This document shows positions 1 to 5,379 of a stretch of DNA of 6,432 bases, piece after piece. The translations under genes and the position numbers were made by a program. Origin of the DNA: Planctomycetaceae bacterium (lineage in GTDB: Bacteria > Planctomycetota > MHYJ01 > SBBU01); NCBI GenBank assembly GCA_005239585.1, contig SBBU01000022.1, forward strand, positions 1 through 6,432, read 5' to 3'. The first letter of the stretch is position 1. Each line of letters begins with the position of its first letter. The notes beneath the pieces were generated by a model. It did not search any database. It was not told where the DNA came from and saw nothing but the letters and a program-made list of their open reading frames with translations.

Positions 1-579
1 CAAGTGAGCTGTTGCCGTTGCATAATCAATCACAGCGCGAAGGGTCTGAAGTGGAATCTTTCCGATGTTAAGGTGTTCCTTTCGTGCGATCTCAGCGCCA
101 CCTAGTCTTCCTTTACATTGAAGTTTTATTCCCTTAACATCGCTCTGCTGCATTACCATCTCAGCATATTTGTGCATAATTCTGCGGTGAGGGGCTCTTC
201 TTGCCAGTTGTTCGGCTATAGAGTTGGCTACTAGTTGTGCGTCTGAGACAGGATTTTTCACCTCCACAACATCTATTTCGACACGTTTGCCTGATAATTT
301 ATTTATGTATTCACTGAGTTCATTTATTTTGGAGCCTCTTCTTCCAACTATATTGGCAGGCCGAGCTGAATGCATGACAACTTTAATAAGATCTCCTATC
401 CTCTCAATCTCAATCTTTGAGATCCCGGCAGGGGCGCACTCTTTTAGTAAATGTCTGCGAATTCTCGCATCTTCTACTACTCTATTTCCAAACTCCCTTT
501 TCGTCTTCGAGAACCACTTTGATCTGTAATCCTCAGTGATCCCTATTCTAAAGCCGGTTGGAGATACTTTATGTCCCAT
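1..579 (-). CDS. rpsC: 30S ribosomal protein S3, 3' end outside the window
   Basis: S3 sits at the mRNA entry of the 30S subunit. The first 193 residues are visible and the frame is open to the left edge; the family is usually about 210-240 residues, so the C-terminal part is missing. The start MGHKVSPTGFRIGI matches the S3 signature. A KH domain carries the GxxG loop as GRRG at residues 79-82. The S3 C-terminal-domain signature GRLGGAEIAR is at 157-166, followed by IPLQTLRAVIDY at 175-186. At the mRNA helicase site, E. coli R131/R132/K135 correspond to R132/R133 and H136, so the third basic position is His. The ATG lies 2 bases after the rplV stop with only a weak purine stretch before it, which suggests translational coupling to rplV. 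Identification is secure. Confidence 0.97.
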   Translation of the reverse strand, partial: MGHKVSPTGFRIGITEDYRSKWFSKTKREFGNRVVEDARIRRHLLKECAPAGISKIEIERIGDLIKVVMHSARPANIVGRRGSKINELSEYINKLSGKRVEIDVVEVKNPVSDAQLVANSIAEQLARRAPHRRIMHKYAEMVMQQSDVKGIKLQCKGRLGGAEIARKEHLNIGKIPLQTLRAVIDYATATAHL

Positions 580-581
580 AA

Positions 582-1061
582 TTATTTCTTGTCTGCTGTC
601 TTTATTTTCTTGGTTTTCACCTCTTTTTTCGTTTCTTTTTCCGGGGCCTTGGCTTGTACAGCTTTGGATTCCGGCGTTGGTTCTTTCTCTTCTTTTCTCT
701 CTTTGAGGACCAGAATCAAATGGCTCCATCTCTTTCTAATTAGGTAGGGTCTTCTAAATCCAGGTTTTGTTCTGCGAGTAAAGCGTGGATGTGTCGGACC
801 AGAGTCAACTCGTATCTCATGGACGTATAGTTTATTTACGTCAAGGTCAGTACGTCTCTTATCGGCAAGCTCTGATGTGCCAGCTATGGCGGAAAGAAGA
901 AGTTTTCTGCACATTGGTGCCCCACGTTTGTTACAGAATTTAAGGGTTGAATCTGCAGAGTTGACATATTTACCGCGAATAAGGTCTACGACGTAACGTA
1001 GTTTGCGAGGTGAGATCCTCACGTAACGCAGTCTGTATGTATATGATTTATCGTCTGCCAT
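582..1061 (-). CDS. rplV: 50S ribosomal protein L22 with C-terminal Lys/Glu extension
   Basis: L22 binds 23S rRNA and its long beta-hairpin lines the polypeptide exit tunnel. The core is recognisable: RYVRISPRKLRYVVDLIRGK at residues 12-31, a helix ending KLLLSAIAGTSEL (53-65) and the strand HEIRVDSGP (81-89). The hairpin at about 90-112 reads HPRFTRRTKPGFRRPY then LIRKRWSH. It lacks the usual PRAxGRA core and is about three residues longer than in E. coli L22. The protein has 159 residues against about 110-120 usual; the excess is a charged, probably disordered tail (about 121-159) rich in Lys, Glu and Ala. The start ATG lies 2 bases after the rpsS stop with no clear ribosome-binding site. 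The product is certain; the role of the tail is unknown. Confidence 0.96.
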   Translation of the reverse strand: MADDKSYTYRLRYVRISPRKLRYVVDLIRGKYVNSADSTLKFCNKRGAPMCRKLLLSAIAGTSELADKRRTDLDVNKLYVHEIRVDSGPTHPRFTRRTKPGFRRPYLIRKRWSHLILVLKERKEEKEPTPESKAVQAKAPEKETKKEVKTKKIKTADKK

Positions 1062-1063
1062 TT

Positions 1064-1351
1064 TTATTTAGGTTTAACTGGCTCTTCTTTCTTAATGCCG
1101 GGGTGGCCTTTGAATATTCTTGTCGGTGCAAATTCCCCTAGTTTGTGTCCGACCATTTCTTCTGTAACAAAGACCTTTATAAAGGTCTTTCCATTATGTA
1201 CTTCAAGGGTCAAATTGACGAACTGGGGCGTTATAGTCGCCCAGCGTGACCATGTGCGGATGGGCTTGTGATCTCCTGACGACTTGGCCTTTGCGATTTT
1301 TTCCAAAAGTCTTGGATCAATAACAGGTCCTTTTTTTGCCGATCTTGACAT
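1064..1351 (-). CDS. rpsS: 30S ribosomal protein S19
   Basis: S19 forms a complex with S13 in the 30S head near the A-site tRNA. The 95-residue length fits the family (about 90-95). Diagnostic stretches are [19 protein letters not shown] at the N-terminus, [15 protein letters not shown] near residues 31-45, and [17 protein letters not shown] with FKGH near 62-82. The final 12 or so residues form a short Lys/Pro/Glu tail. The ATG overlaps the rplB stop by one base (TAATG), and a GAGGGT ribosome-binding sequence lies inside the end of rplB, so it is probably translated by coupling plus its own initiation. Confidence 0.97.
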   Translation of the reverse strand: MSRSAKKGPVIDPRLLEKIAKAKSSGDHKPIRTWSRWATITPQFVNLTLEVHNGKTFIKVFVTEEMVGHKLGEFAPTRIFKGHPGIKKEEPVKPK

Positions 1352-2202
1352 TATTCTACCCTCACTTGGTGTTTGCCGAATCTGCGGCGACGGATGATGA
1401 ATCTATCCGATACCTTATGGCCAGATCGCGTGATTCCACCCTTGGCAAGCTGTCTTCCGAATATTGACATGGGGTCTCGGCCAACCTTTCGCCCAACACC
1501 TCCGCCCATCGGATGTGATATTGGGTTCATTGCCACTCCTCTTACCGAAGGACGTTTGCCGAGCCATCTTGAGCGACCGGCCTTTCCAATTGTGATAAGG
1601 GCGTTCTCTATGTTTCCAAGCCGCCCTATCGTTGCCATACATTTTACATGGACCTTTCTTATCTCACCTGAAGGCAAAAGGACATGTGCATAGTTGCCTT
1701 CTTTTGCAAGCAGCTGTGCAAATGTCCCTGCAGATCTTACAAGCTGACCGCCACGACCGGGAACAAGTTCAATATTATGAATTAATAGTCCTGTCGGAAT
1801 GCTCTTGAGAGGCATTGCATTTCCCTTTCGAGGCTCGACTTTGTTACCTGATATTACAGTATCGCCTACCCCAAGGCCTTCTGGACAGAGTATGTAGCTT
1901 CTCTTGCCATCAGGATATTTTATTAATGCTATGCGGCAGGTTCTATTCGGATCATATTCTACCGCCTCAACGATTCCCTGTACGTCTTTTCTGTCTCGTC
2001 TAAAGTCAATAAATCTGTATCTCTGTCTGTGGCCTCCTCCTATGTGTCTGACCGTGAGACGACCTTTGTTATTTCTACCGCCTCTCTTTCGAAGTGCTTT
2101 TGTAAGGGGTCGATACGGTTTCGTTTTTGTGATCTCTGAAAAGTCAGAGAAAGTCATGGACCTTTGTGAAGGTGTCACGGGGTTTAATGTTTTAATTCCC
2201 AT
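1351..2202 (-). CDS. rplB: 50S ribosomal protein L2
   Basis: L2 is a primary 23S rRNA binder needed for subunit joining and peptidyl transferase activity. Its 283 residues are slightly more than the usual 273-277. Visible family blocks are [18 protein letters not shown] (41-58), YRFIDFRR (62-69), [20 protein letters not shown] (156-175), [10 protein letters not shown] (188-197), [16 protein letters not shown] (207-222) and a basic C-terminus. In the C-terminal loop [13 protein letters not shown] (225-237), His230 is present; it is equivalent to E. coli His229 in mature-protein numbering, reported as important for peptidyl transfer. The second His of HPHGGGEG is Met232 and the Glu is Val236. 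The gene starts 2 bases from the rplW stop (one base between) without a visible ribosome-binding site, and its TAA overlaps the rpsS ATG. Confidence 0.97.
   Translation of the reverse strand: MGIKTLNPVTPSQRSMTFSDFSEITKTKPYRPLTKALRKRGGRNNKGRLTVRHIGGGHRQRYRFIDFRRDRKDVQGIVEAVEYDPNRTCRIALIKYPDGKRSYILCPEGLGVGDTVISGNKVEPRKGNAMPLKSIPTGLLIHNIELVPGRGGQLVRSAGTFAQLLAKEGNYAHVLLPSGEIRKVHVKCMATIGRLGNIENALITIGKAGRSRWLGKRPSVRGVAMNPISHPMGGGVGRKVGRDPMSIFGRQLAKGGITRSGHKVSDRFIIRRRRFGKHQVRVE
1358..1363 (-). promoter_or_regulatory. Ribosome-binding site of rpsS inside rplB
   Basis: Minus-strand GAGGGT within the last codons of rplB, about 7 bases before the rpsS ATG. Within the cluster this is the only clear Shine-Dalgarno sequence downstream of rplD; rplW, rplB, rplV and rpsC have weak or no such motif and probably rely on coupling. 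Confidence 0.55.
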
Positions 2203-2203
2203 T

Positions 2204-2497
2204 TTATATTATGTCGAGTCTGTAGCCTTCCTTTAGTCTGACATAGGCTTTTTTCCAATCCTTACGCCTTCCAAACTGAGCCATGTTTCTCATTTTTTTC
2301 CTCTTACCTTTCATGATAAGAGTCCTTACTTTTGCCACCTTTACTCCGTAGATTGTCTCGACAGAGCGCTTTATCTCGTTCTTGTTTATATTCTTATGCA
2401 CGATAAATGTGTAGATGTTGTATTTTGGCAGCCTTTTAGGGTCAGATGTCTTCTCACTAAGATGCGGCTGTTTTATATTATCTCGTACATCTTTCAT
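2204..2497 (-). CDS. rplW: 50S ribosomal protein L23
   Basis: L23 lies at the exit of the peptide tunnel and is the docking point for trigger factor and SRP. The 97-residue length is normal. Visible features are HLSEKTSD near residues 12-19 (the family's P-x-x-(S/T)-E-K start), YTFIVHKNINKNEIKRSVETIYGVKVAKVRTL near 29-60, which is the conserved strand-helix-strand core, and the basic loop KGKRKKMRN with WKKAYVRLKEGYRLDI at the end. The start ATG overlaps the rplD stop in an ATGA, which implies translational coupling. The order L4-L23-L2 confirms the call. Confidence 0.96.
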   Translation of the reverse strand: MKDVRDNIKQPHLSEKTSDPKRLPKYNIYTFIVHKNINKNEIKRSVETIYGVKVAKVRTLIMKGKRKKMRNMAQFGRRKDWKKAYVRLKEGYRLDII

Positions 2498-3162
2498 GTC
2501 GTTACATCCGTAAGTGGTATTTCTTTAACAGCTCCACTTCGTTCCTTGACTAGCTTCTCGAAAGCTGGGCGTGTGAAAAGGACTTTGCTGTAGCGGAGTA
2601 CGTGATATGCATTGATGTCGTTTACAGGGAGTGGCTGTACACGCGGAATGTTTCTTGTTGAAAGAAAAGTATTCTTGTCGTATGACTCGGTACAGAGTAA
2701 AAGACTCTTCTTATAGCCTATTTTTTTTATTATTGAACTGACTTGTTTAGTCTTAGGCTTTTCACCTAGGAGGGTGATATTTTGGATTACAGCGATTTCG
2801 TTGTCGAGTAATTTCCCCAGGACAGCTGAATTAAGACCAGCTTGCCGCATCTTCTTCGTGATGGTTAAAGAATAATCCCTTGGTTTAGGGCCCTGGATGA
2901 TCCCTCCGTGCCGCCATATAGGAGAGCGGATCATGCCGTGCCTTGCGCGGCCTGTGTGTTTTTGAGCCCATGGTTTTCTGCTGGAACCTTCCACCTCTGA
3001 TTTGCGCTTTGTTGAGGCAGTGCCCTGCCTCTGATTTGCCTCATAGGCTATCACAAGTTGATGGAGCAGCTTCTTTTTGACTTGGTTGCCAAACAGGGCC
3101 TCATCAATCTGCAATGCGCCCGTTTGTTTACCTTCACTATTGTAATAAGGTACATCTACCAT
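2494..3162 (-). CDS. rplD: 50S ribosomal protein L4
   Basis: L4 is an early 50S assembly protein whose extended loop reaches the tunnel constriction beside L22; in some bacteria it also represses its own operon. It has 222 residues against about 200-210 usual. The tunnel loop is clear at residues 44-87: QRQGTASTKRKSEV, then RKPWAQKHTGRARHG and RSPIWRHGG, followed by GPKPRDYS at 91-98. K68 matches E. coli K63, a macrolide-resistance position, but the next residue is His69 where Gly is usual, and WRHGG replaces the more common WRGGG or WRSGG. It is the first gene of the cluster here: rplC and rpsJ, its normal upstream neighbours, are absent. ATG is preceded by GGTGAT and a promoter in a 70-base gap. 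The downstream end overlaps rplW by 4 bases. Confidence 0.96.
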   Translation of the reverse strand: MVDVPYYNSEGKQTGALQIDEALFGNQVKKKLLHQLVIAYEANQRQGTASTKRKSEVEGSSRKPWAQKHTGRARHGMIRSPIWRHGGIIQGPKPRDYSLTITKKMRQAGLNSAVLGKLLDNEIAVIQNITLLGEKPKTKQVSSIIKKIGYKKSLLLCTESYDKNTFLSTRNIPRVQPLPVNDINAYHVLRYSKVLFTRPAFEKLVKERSGAVKEIPLTDVTT

Positions 3163-3166
3163 TTAA

Positions 3167-3172
3167 ATCACC
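3167..3172 (-). promoter_or_regulatory. Ribosome-binding site of rplD
   Basis: Minus-strand GGTGAT, complementary to the anti-Shine-Dalgarno region, ends 4 bases before the ATG at 3162. It supports this start and initiation of rplD independent of any upstream gene. Confidence 0.6.
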
Positions 3173-3203
3173 ATTTCTTTCGTAAAGCGGCGAACGGCGG
3201 AAT

Positions 3204-3232
3204 ATTATATCGGGTGAGTTCTAAAAGAGCAA
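3204..3232 (-). promoter_or_regulatory. Probable promoter of the ribosomal protein cluster
   Basis: On the minus strand, TTGCTC (3232-3227) and a perfect TATAAT (3209-3204) are separated by 17 bases. The -35 box directly abuts the stop codon of the upstream surface-protein gene. Transcription would start near 3197, giving a leader of only about 35 bases before the rplD ATG. That is far shorter than the structured E. coli S10 leader through which L4 acts. The position in the only sizeable gap before rplD makes it credible; the -35 matches consensus at only three of six bases. Confidence 0.65.
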
Positions 3233-4582
3233 TTACTTTACAAGCCTGAATTGGATATTTAAGGTGTTTGGCTGTACGTTTTTGAGCAAGCAATTGTTTA
3301 GATTAACGCTTCCTGCAGGATACTCCTTAGATTCAACAAATATATCATATAGATCATCACCAATGCTGTTTGTTTCAAAGTAGCCTAGTTCATTGGTCTT
3401 TAACCGCAAAGAGCGCTCTGTTCTTATCTGACCTGCCTTCTCAATGGCAACGATTGCGTCTTTGATGGGATTGCCTTTTTCATCGTATACATAGCCATTG
3501 ATCCTGTTTCCTTGAGATAATTCGATTATGCCTATATCAACGTGTTCTCCTACTCGAAGCTCAGAAGTAACAAGCTTTTCGAATGGCTTGTAACCTTCTA
3601 TCCAGACTTTAATAAAAATTCTAGTCTGATAAGCACCATTTTTTACGATATCGGTCTTGCCCTGTATTGTGAAAAAAGTGCCAGATTGATCGGTCTTTGT
3701 GCTTGCCGAGAAATGCTTTCCATCAGGGGTCTCGATGATGTGCGATACGGGACGGTTGGCAAGAAACGTTTCTCCTTTTGCTGCCAGTCTTCCTATTATT
3801 GTTGATGGTTGTGCGTCCTTTTTTAGGACCACAGTGACGTAGTTGACGCCATTTTTTACATCGATTGGATACTTGAACTCATTGTGATATTGGGGGTGGC
3901 TTGCAACGAGCCAGTATTCCTCGAGCTTATTTTCGAGCTTTGAGAGGCGTATGTTTTTGAATTCGGCTATCCCCAAGTTATTTGTTTTTTTAACAAGGCG
4001 TTGTTTGACAGCGTTAGATTTTTGATATACGCGTCTGAAGAAAAAAACATTCGTAAGCGATACGCTAGCCTCTGTTACCGGGGTGTTTTGCTCGTTTGTC
4101 ACGTAGACTTGCAAGACTGCCCCGCACGGTAAAATGATGTCGATTGTTTCATCGTTGCTTTTTGGCTCGAGCCAGACTCCTTGGGAGGAATTTCCATCCT
4201 GGAGGTTAGCAACCACTGCGATTTTTGAGAAAGGGATATTAAAAACAGCAAACTCACCACTCCCATTTGTATAGTTTGTAATGTTAAAGTTCTCGCAAGT
4301 AACTTCCACAAGGGCGTTGTTTACCGGCGATAGATCAGGGGCTTGTCTGACAGTTCCTTTAAGATTGAAAGTTTTTTTAGGAGTTCCATTTTGTTTTGTA
4401 TTGGAAGAGTTATTGTTATTTTCATTGGGGTTATTTCGATTTGTTGTGTCAGGTCGCTTGCGAGGATCCTGGTCTGGATAATTTTGATTGGGATATGCTG
4501 CGTTATAGACAATCCATAGGCAGATAAAGGCAAGAAAAATAACGAGAATAGCCCTAATATATTTTAGATTCACTTTGGTCAA
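3233..4582 (-). CDS. Membrane-anchored or secreted protein with carboxypeptidase-regulatory-like (CnaB-type) repeats
   Basis: A 449-residue exported protein of unknown specific role. Residues 9-26 (IRAILVIFLAFICLWIVY) form one hydrophobic segment after a short basic N-terminus, a signal anchor or uncleaved signal peptide. Residues 31-70 are an Asn/Pro-rich stalk. About four beta-sandwich modules follow, at roughly 72-151, 155-253, 259-355 and 359-448. Each carries a G/V-x-V opening strand, a T(N/D)xxGxF/A turn (TNGSGEF 105-111, TNNLGIAEF 200-208, TDQSGTF 297-303, TNELGYF 396-402) and a closing strand. This matches carboxypeptidase-regulatory-like or CnaB-like folds used as structural or carbohydrate-binding modules; no catalytic domain is visible. 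The start is TTG at 4582, because a TAA lies immediately upstream in frame; GTG at 4573 is an alternative. No ribosome-binding site is evident. It follows the glycine-rich frame by 29 bases and could be co-transcribed. Confidence 0.8.
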   Translation of the reverse strand: MTKVNLKYIRAILVIFLAFICLWIVYNAAYPNQNYPDQDPRKRPDTTNRNNPNENNNNSSNTKQNGTPKKTFNLKGTVRQAPDLSPVNNALVEVTCENFNITNYTNGSGEFAVFNIPFSKIAVVANLQDGNSSQGVWLEPKSNDETIDIILPCGAVLQVYVTNEQNTPVTEASVSLTNVFFFRRVYQKSNAVKQRLVKKTNNLGIAEFKNIRLSKLENKLEEYWLVASHPQYHNEFKYPIDVKNGVNYVTVVLKKDAQPSTIIGRLAAKGETFLANRPVSHIIETPDGKHFSASTKTDQSGTFFTIQGKTDIVKNGAYQTRIFIKVWIEGYKPFEKLVTSELRVGEHVDIGIIELSQGNRINGYVYDEKGNPIKDAIVAIEKAGQIRTERSLRLKTNELGYFETNSIGDDLYDIFVESKEYPAGSVNLNNCLLKNVQPNTLNIQFRLVK

Positions 4583-4587
4583 TTATA
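4582..4587 (-). promoter_or_regulatory. TATAAT -10-like box at the start of the surface-repeat gene
   Basis: A perfect minus-strand TATAAT overlaps the T of the TTG start. No matching -35 lies 17 bases upstream (AGGCCC there). If used, the transcript would begin close to the alternative GTG at 4573 and be nearly leaderless. It may be chance in AT-rich DNA. Confidence 0.25.
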
Positions 4588-4588
4588 C

Positions 4589-4609
4589 TAAAACGGCTCT
4601 GGTAGGGCC
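4589..4609 (-). terminator. Possible weak terminator after the glycine-rich frame
   Basis: On the minus strand GGCCCT-ACC-AGAGCC can form a short hairpin with one C-A mismatch in a six-pair stem, followed by GTTTTAG. It lies just after the TAA of the glycine-rich frame. The stem is short and the T-run has only four T, so partial termination at most. Confidence 0.25.
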
Positions 4610-4611
4610 TA

Positions 4612-5316
4612 TTAATTGGGTCCCTTTATGTTTGCTATGCCAGCCTTTCCGTTGTTACCTGTTTTGCCTGCGGTTGTGCCTATTCCGCCGCTACCACCGT
4701 TGCCTCCATTTCCTGCGAATGCCTTGTTTTCTACAGAGGCAAGTGCGCCGAGTCCATTACCGCCACGGCCGCCGTGACCACCATTGCCACCTTTTGAGTT
4801 GGAATTGCCACCGGCTCCGGCATTTCCGCCATTTCCACCAGTTGCTCTTGTTACATTGGCACCGCTGTTGCCTGAACCTGTGATTTTTGCATGACCGCCG
4901 TTCCCACCATGTCCTCCGCCTCCACCGTTCGACCCATTTCCACCTACTGATCTAACATCTGATTTGCTGCTTCCTTGTGATTTACTAATCCCGCCGTCTC
5001 CACCTAGTCCACCTTTTGTCCCTGTACCTGTTGCATTAGAACCATTTCCGCCCTTACCAGCTGACGAGAAGGACTGTCCACCGGTGGTTCCTTCACCAAG
5101 GGTACCGATTGATTCGCCGCCAGCACCGCCGTTGGCTCCATCTGTATTGCCATATGCAGCTCCACCATTTCCACCATTGCCAGCTACTACTAGTATAAGA
5201 CTGTTGCTTCCGGAATATGCTGTTGCTGAACCGCCGGCAGCACCATGCCCTGCACTCTGTTCAGCTGTGCCATCGTTACCATTAGCACCATCACCGGCAG
5301 ATACTATAAGTATCAT
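4612..5316 (-). CDS. Glycine/asparagine-rich repeat region (C-terminal part of an interrupted surface protein)
   Basis: The first ATG of this frame gives 234 residues, dominated by Gly with Asn, Ala and Ser. Short hydrophobic or polar strands (MILIVSAG at 1-8, SLILVVAG at 39-46, SVENKAFAG near 194-202) alternate with runs such as GNGGNGG, GGNGGHGGRGGNG and GHGGNGGH. This resembles mycobacterial PGRS-type and polyglycine-II adhesin repeats in style only; homology is not claimed. No signal peptide, LPXTG or PEP-CTERM sorting signal is present. The frame is the same as that of the cohesin-like gene upstream, separated only by a TAG and 20 sense codons. The ATG falls inside a repeat unit and has no ribosome-binding site, so it is probably not a true start. 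Alternatives are a separately translated protein or the dead 3' half of a pseudogene. Confidence 0.6.
   Translation of the reverse strand: MILIVSAGDGANGNDGTAEQSAGHGAAGGSATAYSGSNSLILVVAGNGGNGGAAYGNTDGANGGAGGESIGTLGEGTTGGQSFSSAGKGGNGSNATGTGTKGGLGGDGGISKSQGSSKSDVRSVGGNGSNGGGGGHGGNGGHAKITGSGNSGANVTRATGGNGGNAGAGGNSNSKGGNGGHGGRGGNGLGALASVENKAFAGNGGNGGSGGIGTTAGKTGNNGKAGIANIKGPN
4620..5310 (-). repeat. Degenerate GNGG-type coding repeats
   Basis: The coding strand repeats Gly-Asn-Gly-Gly and variants (GKGGNG, GGLGGDGG, GGHGGNGG, GGNGGNAGAGG, GNGGNGGSGG) in clusters separated by 10-25 less regular residues. The clusters are not exact at DNA level, since codons vary, so this is old or selected protein-level repetition rather than recent tandem duplication. 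Confidence 0.75.
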
Positions 5317-5379
5317 GTTTGTTCTAGTTATCGTGTCTACTATGACAGCGGTTCCGCTTGTGTTGTTTGACCCATCCTA
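5317..5379 (-). other. In-frame amber codon and open junction between the cohesin-like and glycine-rich frames
   Basis: The minus strand reads ...ACA GTG TTA GGG TAG GAT GGG TCA AAC..., that is ITVLG-stop-DGSN. After the TAG (5379-5377) come 20 sense codons, DGSNNTSGTAVIVDTITRTN, leading in the same frame into the ATG at 5316. They contain no ATG, GTG or TTG codon in frame and no Shine-Dalgarno sequence. TLITVLG before the stop and MILIVSAGDG after it look like two copies of the same strand-then-glycine unit, so the stop appears to fall inside a repeat series. Consistent with a nonsense mutation, programmed readthrough, amber recoding or base-call error. Confidence 0.7.

Noticed and set aside
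17..26. A third copy of GTTGCATAAT
   Set aside because: It lies inside rpsC encoding conserved DYAT residues, so it is explained by coding sequence.
224..529. Plus-strand open frame of 101 codons
   Set aside because: Lies antisense to rpsC, whose minus-strand translation is unmistakable; no ribosome-binding site and no family resemblance.
1373..1693. Plus-strand frame of 106 codons and a minus-strand frame at 1415-1642
   Set aside because: Both are alternative-frame shadows of rplB, with biased composition reflecting L2 codons.
1815..2236. Two plus-strand frames opposite rplB and rplW
   Set aside because: Antisense to conserved ribosomal genes and without start signals.
3185..3201. CGCCG TT CGCCG in the rplD leader as a terminator or riboswitch stem
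   Set aside because: It is a direct rather than inverted repeat and cannot form a stable hairpin; no T-run follows.
4575..4883. Plus-strand Arg/Cys/His/Leu-rich frame of 102 codons
   Set aside because: Opposite strand of the glycine repeats in another frame; low-complexity composition is a by-product of those repeats.
4620..5310. Glycine-rich repeats as a CRISPR or DNA satellite array
   Set aside because: Units are irregular in length and sequence at DNA level and stay in frame; they are protein repeats.
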